Assembly: GCA_018654745.1 (NCBI GenBank)
Contig: JABILA010000071.1
Location: 62,001-126,000 of the forward strand
Length of the DNA: 64,000 nt
From: Alphaproteobacteria bacterium
GTDB lineage: Bacteria; Pseudomonadota; Alphaproteobacteria; UBA2966
Direction: 5' to 3'
The number at the start of each line of letters is the position of its first letter. The stretch's first letter is position 1. Position numbers and translations under genes: made by a program. The notes beneath the pieces are model-generated. The model searched no databases. It was not told the origin of the DNA and worked only from the letters and a program-made list of their open reading frames with translations. This document shows, piece by piece, positions 55,666-62,974 of this stretch.

Positions 55666-56175
55666 GTGGAACTTGATACGATTACAGACGAGCACTTTCG
55701 CGCCGGTATGCAGCTTATTGCATCGACGGTAACCGTGATCACGGCGACCTGCGATGGTGAACGCTCCGGCATGACCGCAACAGCCGTTACATCGTTGTCC
55801 GCGGACCCGGCCTCCATGCTGATATGTGTGAACCGCAGCAATCGCACACATAAATTCATTATGGAAACCCGAAAATTTGCCGTTAATTTGCTGACAGAAG
55901 ACCAGCAGCAGATTGCCAACAATTTCGCCGGGCAAAAATCCCTGGATGAAAAATTTCTGTCTGAAGGTGACTGGAAAATAACGGAGTCAGGCTTGTCCGT
56001 TTTGAATGATGGTCTCGCCGTATTTGTCTGCGACGTAGACCAGTGGATGGACACCAAGACCCATACCGTATTCAGTGGTCAGATCGTCGCCTGCAAACTC
56101 GCGACTAATCAGTCGCCGCTGATTTACGGCAAGCAAGCCTATTTGAAGGCCGGTCCCCTGGAGAACGTTGCCTGA
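55666..56175 (+). CDS. Flavin reductase family protein (HpaC-like)
   Basis: A 169-residue FMN-binding split-barrel flavin reductase: HFRAGMQLIASTVTVITA start, GMTATAVTSLSADPASMLIC (given here as two parts of the flavin site, GMTATAVTSL and SADPASMLICVN), and KFAVNLLTEDQQ. It supplies reduced FMN or FAD to two-component monooxygenases. GTG 55666 has GAGG 6 bases upstream; GTG 55654, overlapping the ribB stop, is an alternative. Partner may be the LLM enzyme at 49.8 kb or an HpaB encoded elsewhere. It converges with the TauE-family gene with no gap. Confidence 0.87.
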   Translation: MELDTITDEHFRAGMQLIASTVTVITATCDGERSGMTATAVTSLSADPASMLICVNRSNRTHKFIMETRKFAVNLLTEDQQQIANNFAGQKSLDEKFLSEGDWKITESGLSVLNDGLAVFVCDVDQWMDTKTHTVFSGQIVACKLATNQSPLIYGKQAYLKAGPLENVA

Positions 56176-56928
56176 TCAAATGCTTTGAAACTGGACTGTC
56201 GAAAACAGCATCACAGCGGTCAGGGCAAGAACGCCGACAATCAGGATGAAAAAGACCTGTTCGGTAATCCGCTCAACCAGCATCCGCCCGAAATAGATTC
56301 CCGCGACCGTTGGCAACGCCAGTTTAAGCGTCGTCCACCAGGTGTCCTGCGTGATTTCGGCCAGCGACAATTGCAAAAGCAGCGCCGCCGAATAGGAAAT
56401 AATGAACAACATCAGGATGGTTGAGCGAACGGTCGCCTTGTCGTAGCCGCTGATGTTCATCCAGGCGGCCGGAATGGGCCCTGGCATGGCAAGGCAGCCG
56501 CCCATCAAGCCGGAAACAACACCAATTGGCAGCGAACCGCGTGCGCTGGAGGGGTCTTTATCGGGTTGTGCAGATTTACGATTGTTCCGCAGGACAAAAA
56601 ACATGGTGACCAGGATCGCCACTCCCGCCATGATCTTGAGCATGTTGGCGTCCACGACCAGAAAAACGTAGAAGCCAAGCGGCAAGCCAACGACACTGCC
56701 CATGAGAAATCTGGACAAAAGTTTTTTATCAACGCCGGCACGGATTGAAGGTGCCAACACCACAGAAATCAGAATATTCAGCAAAATACTGATCTGGATC
56801 GCCGCTCCGGAATTAAGCTGCATCAGCAAAACAGGCCCGGCGATAATACCAAATCCGATCCCCGTGGCGGACTGCAGCGTCGCCGCACCAAAGGCAGCGA
56901 GGATCATCAGGATCAGGTCTGTTTCCAC
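56176..56928 (-). CDS. TauE/SafE family anion permease
   Basis: A 250-residue membrane protein with about eight predicted helices and the family pattern SATGIGFGIIAGPVLL near the start and a second repeat around SGLMGGCLAMPGP. Family members export sulfite, sulfoacetate or related anions. It lies 54 bases after the phytanoyl-CoA-dioxygenase-like gene on the hpa strand, so it may be the last gene of the hpaFED unit. Substrate not readable. Confidence 0.85.
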   Translation of the reverse strand: METDLILMILAAFGAATLQSATGIGFGIIAGPVLLMQLNSGAAIQISILLNILISVVLAPSIRAGVDKKLLSRFLMGSVVGLPLGFYVFLVVDANMLKIMAGVAILVTMFFVLRNNRKSAQPDKDPSSARGSLPIGVVSGLMGGCLAMPGPIPAAWMNISGYDKATVRSTILMLFIISYSAALLLQLSLAEITQDTWWTTLKLALPTVAGIYFGRMLVERITEQVFFILIVGVLALTAVMLFSTVQFQSI

Positions 56929-56982
56929 CGGGTTTACTACTCCAGACTACTATGCAGAATTACCCCGTATTCTACACCGAAG

Positions 56983-57813
56983 TCAGGTCAGCGGCCAGAT
57001 TTTTGGGAAAACCTTATCGTCATGGGGCGGCTGTCCGGGCTGAACCGAGACATGTTCCTGGGTTACCGTCGGATCGGCACCGGTATGCGGATGCCAGATC
57101 GCATTGTCGCCCAGCCAGCGCGTGGAAATGGCGGCACGGCGGGTATCTGCCGAGGCATTGCCCCCTGCCCCATGCAGTGTCCAGGCGGAAAATATCACAG
57201 CATCTCCTGGCGCCATGTCAAAGCCGATAATATCGAATTCATCCCGGCTGTTGGCGATGTCCGGGCATTTTTCACCATCTCCACCGGCCATCCATGCGGC
57301 ATTGGCATCCGTGTCGCCGGTAAAGGCTTCGGGCATATAATATTTGCCGTCCAGGTGTGATCCGCGAACAAATTCCATGGCGCTACTGGCCACGGTGCTG
57401 GGTGTCAGCGCCAGCCAGATGGAGCAGATTTGCGACCCCAGAAACGGCCAGTAAGGCACATCCTGGTGCCACGGTGTTGGATTGGCTGTGCCAGGTTCCT
57501 TGACCAACAGGTGATCAAAGTAAAAACGCGCGGTTTCACTGCCCATGGCCTGTGCTGCCAGTCCGGCGCAGCCACTTTCATGGATGTAGGCGTTGATTTC
57601 GGCGTTGTCCTGCCATTGATACCGGTCAGAGAAATGCCGGTTGGTTTTGGCACCAGGGTTGGCGTCGTTACCCCATTTGCTGGGTTGAGCCAGTTGCTGA
57701 TCGATAACATCATTCATACGTGCCACCCAGTCAGCGCTGATGGCATTTCGTAAAACGGCAACACCATCTTCGTTGTAGGCGTTCAGTTCGTCCGGGTTCA
57801 TGGTTCTGGTCAT
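56983..57813 (-). CDS. Phytanoyl-CoA dioxygenase family (PhyH) Fe(II)/2-oxoglutarate oxygenase
   Basis: A 276-residue double-stranded beta-helix oxygenase. The iron triad is visible: HxD in TPWHQDVPYW (near 118) and the distal His in WTLHGAGGN, followed by the 2-oxoglutarate Arg in TRRAAISTRW. It sits 29 bases after hpaD in the same direction, which suggests a role in feeding or tailoring an aromatic acid for the homoprotocatechuate route (inference). Bacterial PhyH enzymes hydroxylate very diverse substrates. Confidence 0.87.
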   Translation of the reverse strand: MTRTMNPDELNAYNEDGVAVLRNAISADWVARMNDVIDQQLAQPSKWGNDANPGAKTNRHFSDRYQWQDNAEINAYIHESGCAGLAAQAMGSETARFYFDHLLVKEPGTANPTPWHQDVPYWPFLGSQICSIWLALTPSTVASSAMEFVRGSHLDGKYYMPEAFTGDTDANAAWMAGGDGEKCPDIANSRDEFDIIGFDMAPGDAVIFSAWTLHGAGGNASADTRRAAISTRWLGDNAIWHPHTGADPTVTQEHVSVQPGQPPHDDKVFPKIWPLT

Positions 57814-57842
57814 GGCGTCCTCACGTATCCTGGAATGAAAAT

Positions 57843-58688
57843 CTAAAGCGGAAAAATGGCGTTGATCTGACCGGTGCCAGAACTTGGAAAATAATCTGTC
57901 AGAACCTCGACCCCGTGGTCGTATTTATCCCAGCCCAACATGCCCAGCAGCATGGCCGTATCATGCATGCCACCTTCGCCGACGCAGGCCTTGGCGTATG
58001 TCGGGAACATGGCGCAGAAAGTCTTGAAGTCACCGGCTTTCCATAGCTCCACCACCCGGTGATCGACCTGGGCATAAAATTCATCGCTGATCTGATGCAT
58101 CGCTTCTTCCGGACTGCCATTGTCATTGAAACGGTGTGACAGGGATCCACTGGCGAAAACAGCGACGGTGCTGTCACTTTTTTCAATGGCCTTCAACATG
58201 GCCGCACCGAAGATGCGACTGTCATCCAGACTGTGCAAGGCGCACCAGGCCGGAATGGAAACAACCTTGAAGTGGCGGTCTTCATTCATATAACGCATCG
58301 GCACCAGGGTACCGTATTCAAGATTGAGGCTGTCTATTTCATGGCTGCGTGTGTGCACACCGTCCGCAGTTGCGGCCTCCGCAATCAAGCGACCGAGGGC
58401 CGGGTTGCCATCATATTCATAAGACAGATTTTGAATAAAATGCGGCAATTCGTTGCTGGTATAAGTGCCCTTGAAGGTTTTGGTGCAGTTGACGTGGTAG
58501 CCCGCATTGACCAGCCAGTGTGTATCCAGCACCACAATGGTATCAACGCCAAGATCACGGCAACGACGCGAAATAATCCGGTGTCCTTCGATGGCCGCCT
58601 CGCGACAGCCGTGATGTTTGCCCGGTTGCTCCGACAGATACATCGAGGGAACATGTGTAATTTTTGCGGCCAGTGCCAGCTTTCCCAT
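57843..58688 (-). CDS. hpaD: 3,4-dihydroxyphenylacetate (homoprotocatechuate) 2,3-dioxygenase
   Basis: A 281-residue class III (LigB-type) extradiol dioxygenase opening the homoprotocatechuate ring. MGKLALAAKITHVPSMYLSE at the start, DTHWLVNAGYHVNC and GSLSHRFNDNG closely match E. coli HpaD as I recall it, including the metal histidines. ATG 58688 has AAGGAG 7 bases upstream. It lies 19 bases after hpaE. Confidence 0.95.
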   Translation of the reverse strand: MGKLALAAKITHVPSMYLSEQPGKHHGCREAAIEGHRIISRRCRDLGVDTIVVLDTHWLVNAGYHVNCTKTFKGTYTSNELPHFIQNLSYEYDGNPALGRLIAEAATADGVHTRSHEIDSLNLEYGTLVPMRYMNEDRHFKVVSIPAWCALHSLDDSRIFGAAMLKAIEKSDSTVAVFASGSLSHRFNDNGSPEEAMHQISDEFYAQVDHRVVELWKAGDFKTFCAMFPTYAKACVGEGGMHDTAMLLGMLGWDKYDHGVEVLTDYFPSSGTGQINAIFPL

Positions 58689-58707
58689 AGCGTTACTCCT
58701 TGTTCGA

Positions 58708-60228
58708 TCAACCACCCAGTTTCGGGATTTTATGTTCTGCCGTGGCTATCGCCACATTCTTGGTTTCCATATAAAAATCAAAGGAATAGTCGCCGCCGTC
58801 ACGTCCGATCCCGGAAGATTTAGTGCCGCCGAACGGTGCCGGGAGGTGGCGAATATTTTCTGAATTTACCCAGATCATGCCGACATCCAGGGCATCGGCA
58901 AAGCGCAAGCTGCGGGTGACATCACCGGTCCAGAGATAGGCCGCCAGGCCGTAGTCGACATCGTTGGCCAATTGCAGCGCTTCGGCTTCATCCTTGAAGG
59001 GAATAGCCGTCAGTACCGGGCCAAAGATTTCTTCCTGGGCAATGCGCATATCATTACGGGCCTGGGTAAACAGGGTTGGCTGCACGTAACAGCCGCCACC
59101 TGGTGCATCACTTGCCTTGGCACCGCCTACTGCAATTGTTGCCCCTTCCTCCCGCGCGATATCGAAATAGGACAAAACCTTATCTTCATGCGTCGGGTGG
59201 ATCAGGGGGCCAACAACGGTTTCAGGATCAAGTGGATGACCGATCTTGATGTTCGCTGCCCGTTTGGCCACTTCTGCGGTGAAGTCGTCATAAATACTGT
59301 CTTCAACCAGCAAGCGGCTGGAAGATGTGCAGCGCTCCCCGTTGAGGGAATAGATCATGAAAACCGCCGCATCGACGGCGCGCTCCAGATCAGCGTCGGC
59401 GAAAACGACACAAGGGTTTTTGCCCCCCAGTTCAAAATGCACGCGTTTTAGCGTCGGCGCACCCTGGGCCATGATCATCTGCCCGGTTCGTGATTCACCG
59501 ACAAAAGAAATCGCCTTGATGTCAGGATGTTCGGTCAGGGCTTTGCCTGCATCTTCGCCAAACCCGTTGACCGTATTCCAGACCCCAGCTGGCAGCCCGG
59601 CTTCCAGGGCGATTTCCGCCAGCAACCGGGCTGTGATAGGTGAAAATTCAGCCGGTTTGTGCACAACCGTGCAACCCGCTGCCAGGGCAGGTGCTATTTT
59701 CCAGGTCGACAACATGAACGGTGTATTCCAGGGCGTGATAACACCAACCGGCCCGATGGGTTTGCGGGAGGTGAAGTTCATCTGGTTCGGGCCATAAAGC
59801 GTCTTGCCATCCCGGGCACCGGGGGCATGATCGGCAAAAAACCGGAAGTTTTCGGCCCCGCGAATGGCGGCCTTGGACATGAACCGGATGGATTGTCCTG
59901 TATCCAGACTTTCCAGAAAGGCGATTTCCTCGGCCCGTTCGACAATGGCGTCGGCGATGCGATGCAGGATCGCCTTGCGCTCCTTACCCGGAACAGCAGA
60001 CCACGCCGGGAAGGCATCTGATGCAGCTTTGGCGGCGCTGTCGATATCCTGGACGGTACAGCGTGCGACAGATGCCAGAGGTTTCAGATCGACAGGCGAA
60101 ATCGTCTCGAACGTCTCACCAGAGGAAGACGGCAGGGACTGACCATTGATCAGGTTCAGGACACCGGAGTCCTTGAACTGCGCAAGGTAGGCTTCGGCTT
60201 TAGCCAGGTTTTCATTCAATTTCGACAT
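58708..60228 (-). CDS. hpaE: 5-carboxymethyl-2-hydroxymuconate semialdehyde dehydrogenase
   Basis: A 506-residue NAD-dependent aldehyde dehydrogenase oxidising the HpaD product. The cofactor site is TPWNTPFMLSTWK, the general-base Glu in HFELGGKNP and the catalytic Cys in NGERCTSSSR. Length and position between hpaF and hpaD identify it as HpaE. Spacing to hpaF is 2 bases. Confidence 0.95.
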   Translation of the reverse strand: MSKLNENLAKAEAYLAQFKDSGVLNLINGQSLPSSSGETFETISPVDLKPLASVARCTVQDIDSAAKAASDAFPAWSAVPGKERKAILHRIADAIVERAEEIAFLESLDTGQSIRFMSKAAIRGAENFRFFADHAPGARDGKTLYGPNQMNFTSRKPIGPVGVITPWNTPFMLSTWKIAPALAAGCTVVHKPAEFSPITARLLAEIALEAGLPAGVWNTVNGFGEDAGKALTEHPDIKAISFVGESRTGQMIMAQGAPTLKRVHFELGGKNPCVVFADADLERAVDAAVFMIYSLNGERCTSSSRLLVEDSIYDDFTAEVAKRAANIKIGHPLDPETVVGPLIHPTHEDKVLSYFDIAREEGATIAVGGAKASDAPGGGCYVQPTLFTQARNDMRIAQEEIFGPVLTAIPFKDEAEALQLANDVDYGLAAYLWTGDVTRSLRFADALDVGMIWVNSENIRHLPAPFGGTKSSGIGRDGGDYSFDFYMETKNVAIATAEHKIPKLGG

Positions 60229-60230
60229 TG

Positions 60231-60632
60231 TTATTCCTTGCCCGCAGCTCTGGCCGCGACGATCTCATGCAAATTATTTTTCTTGAAATTGAGCACTGGA
60301 TCCAGTTCCTCAATGGCAAATGATATACCCAGGGCATTGTTATCGAAGGCATCTGCCATGCTGTCACACAGGGCAGCAAAGACAGCCTCACCGGCAGCCA
60401 TTTTTGTTTCTGCATCCCGCCCCTGCCCCATGCGCAAGGTCATATGCAAATAACAATTATCAGGATGGCCGTCTGCCACCAGATAATCATCGCAACGAAA
60501 AGCCCTGACCCGCAGTCCACCAACCGGAAAAACCTTTGTTTCAAGGGCAGCAGTATGCACTGCTGTCAATACATCCGGGATATCAACCTTGTCGGTCAGG
60601 TTGGCAGAATATTCAACGATGAAATGGGGCAC
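60231..60632 (-). CDS. hpaF: 5-carboxymethyl-2-hydroxymuconate delta-isomerase
   Basis: A 133-residue tautomerase-superfamily protein starting with Pro after the initiator (MPHFIVEYSANL), the catalytic Pro1 of this family. It isomerises the HpaE product. It starts with GTG 60632, with AGGAG 6 bases upstream, and heads the hpaFED(phyH-tauE) unit. Confidence 0.93.
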   Translation of the reverse strand: MPHFIVEYSANLTDKVDIPDVLTAVHTAALETKVFPVGGLRVRAFRCDDYLVADGHPDNCYLHMTLRMGQGRDAETKMAAGEAVFAALCDSMADAFDNNALGISFAIEELDPVLNFKKNNLHEIVAARAAGKE

Positions 60633-60661
60633 CGGGTTCTCCTGACATGTAAAAACAAGTT

Positions 60662-60693
60662 GATATGTTAACTATTGTTATGTTAAATAACAT
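60662..60693. promoter_or_regulatory. Candidate HpaR operators between hpaF and hpaG
   Basis: The 121-base divergent region contains ATGTTAAC (60665-60672) and the perfect palindrome ATGTTA-AA-TAACAT (60680-60693). The same ATGTTAA core recurs upstream of hpaH. A MarR-type dimer (HpaR is encoded next door) is the expected reader. Both divergent promoters would be covered. Confidence 0.6.
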
Positions 60694-60753
60694 CTCAATA
60701 TCCATGCGGTCAAGACATATTGTTCTGGTGGCCGACAAACAGGAGTTCGGAAC

Positions 60754-61620
60754 GTGAAGTTCATATCATTCGAAAAATCTGGCGTAGCGGGTTACGGGGC
60801 GGTCATAGGTGACCGGGTTGTTGATCTGTCAAAATCATTCTCGGATCGCTATGCCGATATGCGCGCCGTCCTGGAAGCAGATGCCTTGCCCGAATTGCAG
60901 AAGGCCGCAGAAGGATCAACGGGCGACTATGACCTTGCGGATGTGACCCTGTTGCGTCCTGTCACCAATCCGCGCATGACCATATGTGTTGGTGTCAACT
61001 ACGCCAATCGCAACGCCGAATACAAGGATGGCAGTAAAGAGGCCAGTTTTCCGTCCCTGTTCATGCGGACCCCGCAATCCCTGGTCGCGCATGGAGAAGA
61101 TATCCATCGCCCACCTGAATCTGATCAGCTGGATTATGAAGGGGAAATCGTCCTGGTCATAGGCAAGTCAGGACGCCGCATTCCTGAAGACCAGGCTTTG
61201 GATCATGTTGCCGGGGTGACCATCATGAACGAAGGCACACTTCGCGACTGGATCCGCCATGCCAAGTTCAATGTCACGCAAGGCAAAAACTTTGACCGGT
61301 CCGGTGCCATGGGCCCCTGGTTTGTCACCATGGACGAAATGCCGGATATGCTGGACCTGCGCGTCACGACACGGGTCAACGATGAAGTTCGCCAGGACGA
61401 CACCACTGCAAGTATGATGTACCCCATACCTTATCTGATCAACTACATATCGACATTCACAGAACTGCATCCCGGAGACATTATCGCGACGGGCACACCC
61501 ACCGGTGCCGGGGCGCGTTTCGATCCGCCAAGATATCTCAAGCCCGGTGATGTTGTCGAAGTTGAAGTTGAAGGTGTAGGTATTCTACGCAATCAAATAG
61601 CAGACGAGTTTCCGGCATGA
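60754..61620 (+). CDS. hpaG: Fumarylacetoacetate hydrolase-family decarboxylase/isomerase (HpaG-like, single domain)
   Basis: A 288-residue FAH-family enzyme. LDYEGEIVLVIGKSGR carries metal-binding Glu residues, and VTQGKNFDRSGAMGPW with ATGTPTGAGARFDPP completes the site. In the pathway HpaG decarboxylates and isomerises the HpaF product. E. coli HpaG is a two-domain chain of about 430 residues; here only one domain exists, so either it does both steps, or a partner is elsewhere. GTG start with CAGGAG upstream; the stop overlaps hpaR. Confidence 0.87.
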   Translation: MKFISFEKSGVAGYGAVIGDRVVDLSKSFSDRYADMRAVLEADALPELQKAAEGSTGDYDLADVTLLRPVTNPRMTICVGVNYANRNAEYKDGSKEASFPSLFMRTPQSLVAHGEDIHRPPESDQLDYEGEIVLVIGKSGRRIPEDQALDHVAGVTIMNEGTLRDWIRHAKFNVTQGKNFDRSGAMGPWFVTMDEMPDMLDLRVTTRVNDEVRQDDTTASMMYPIPYLINYISTFTELHPGDIIATGTPTGAGARFDPPRYLKPGDVVEVEVEGVGILRNQIADEFPA

Positions 61621-62063
61621 GCGACACAAACCGCCAAGCAACTTTTCGAGGTTATGGCCGCTCCCTGCCGATGGCTTTGTTGCGGGCACGCGATACCGTG
61701 ATGAACAGGTTCCGTCCCATCCTGCGATCCCATGATGTCACCGAACAACAATTCAGGATTTTGCGAGCCCTGACGACGGCAAAAGAATTACGCGCGGTCG
61801 ATGTATCAAAAATGACCTTGCTTAGCCCACCAAGTTTATCCCGTACAATCAAGGGGTTGGAGGGTCGAAAGTTGATAACTCGGCGGATCGAGAAGGAAGA
61901 TCAGCGCGCCTTTATGTTGTCGATCACAAAAAAGGGTGCGGCCCTGGTTGCCTTGATTGGGCAGCAATCAGAGGCGGAATATCTCGATATCGAAGGCCGG
62001 ATCGGCAGCAAAAAGATGGACCAGTTGCACCGCTTGTTGTCTGAGGTTGAAGAAAAAATCTAA
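61617..62063 (+). CDS. hpaR: HpaR, MarR-family repressor of homoprotocatechuate degradation
   Basis: A 148-residue winged-helix regulator with the HpaR pattern: RSLPMALLRARDTVMNRFRP, then SHDVTEQQFRILRAL and the DNA-contacting LSPPSLSRTIKGLEGR. It is translationally coupled to hpaG (ATGA overlap). Aromatic acids such as 4-hydroxyphenylacetate relieve repression in E. coli (known for that system). The palindromes upstream of hpaG/hpaF and hpaH are likely targets. Confidence 0.92.
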   Translation: MSDTNRQATFRGYGRSLPMALLRARDTVMNRFRPILRSHDVTEQQFRILRALTTAKELRAVDVSKMTLLSPPSLSRTIKGLEGRKLITRRIEKEDQRAFMLSITKKGAALVALIGQQSEAEYLDIEGRIGSKKMDQLHRLLSEVEEKI

Positions 62064-62087
62064 TACCTTTTGTTCGCAATTTTGCTG

Positions 62088-62891
62088 TCAAACAAACCGG
62101 CATGCGACCGATCCAAGGGGGCCATAGTCTGCATGCAAGGTGTCTCCTGGATGAACAAATACCGGGCGTGTAAAAGACCCTGACAAAATAATCTGACCCG
62201 GTTCCAGGCCGATCTTATGAGCAGCATATTTATTGGCAAGCCAGGCCACACCCTTGGCTGGATGGTTGAGGACACCAGCGGAAACACCGGTTTCCTCGAT
62301 CACACCGTTCTGATACAGCAATGCAGATACCCAGCGCATATCAATAGCATCCGGCTTGACGGGTCTGCCCCCAAGAACAATACCGGCATTCGAGGCATTG
62401 TCGGAAATTGTATCCATGACTTTGCGGGGCGCGCCGGTTTCCGGATCATTGCGCAAAATTCTGGCATCGATGATTTCAAGGGCTGGCTGGATATAATCTG
62501 TCGCCGCGAGAACTTCGGTAATTGTCACCCCTGGTCCTTCGAGACGATCTTTAAGAAAGAAGGCCAGTTCGACCTCAAGCCGGGGTTCCACAAAGCGGTC
62601 ATGAGGAATGTCACTGCCTTCTTCGAAAACCATGTCATCCAGCAAAGCGCCATAATCGGGTTCGTTGATTCCAACCGACATTTGCATGGCGCGGGAGGTC
62701 AGGCCGATCTTGTGACCAACAATCTTGCGACCCTCTGCACATTTCAGGGCCACAAGTTCACGCTGAACCGCGTAGGCGTCTTCGATCGTGATATCAGGCC
62801 AGGCCTGCGAGATGTGCCCGATCTGAACACGTTTGGCTTCCGCGTCCTTCAGTTTCGCAGCGATTTCGCTGATCTGGCTTTTGTCTAACAA
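62088..62891 (-). CDS. hpaH: 2-oxo-hept-4-ene-1,7-dioate hydratase
   Basis: A 267-residue hydratase of the MhpD/HpaH family. The [15 protein letters not shown] start region, [23 protein letters not shown] and [16 protein letters not shown] match E. coli HpaH closely as I recall it. The start codon is TTG (62891) with GGGAG 7 bases upstream; the protein start MLDK matches the family. Unlike E. coli it is transcribed separately from hpaG, converging on hpaR. Confidence 0.94.
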   Translation of the reverse strand: MLDKSQISEIAAKLKDAEAKRVQIGHISQAWPDITIEDAYAVQRELVALKCAEGRKIVGHKIGLTSRAMQMSVGINEPDYGALLDDMVFEEGSDIPHDRFVEPRLEVELAFFLKDRLEGPGVTITEVLAATDYIQPALEIIDARILRNDPETGAPRKVMDTISDNASNAGIVLGGRPVKPDAIDMRWVSALLYQNGVIEETGVSAGVLNHPAKGVAWLANKYAAHKIGLEPGQIILSGSFTRPVFVHPGDTLHADYGPLGSVACRFV

Positions 62892-62905
62892 GAGGATCTC
62901 CCGGT

Positions 62906-62944
62906 TTCATCTATTTTAGATAACATGTTAACAAAATAGATGAA
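62906..62944. promoter_or_regulatory. Nested palindrome upstream of hpaH
   Basis: A perfect 12-bp inverted repeat (TTCATCTATTTT at 62906-62917, AAAATAGATGAA at 62933-62944) encloses a smaller palindrome TAACATGTTA (62921-62930), which shares its ATGTTA core with the hpaF/hpaG region. It lies 15-53 bases before the hpaH start. No T-run follows on the minus strand, so an operator is more likely than a terminator of the upstream CoA-transferase-like gene. Confidence 0.6.
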
Positions 62945-62974
62945 GTTGGATAGCCCTGTCAATTGATACCAGGC

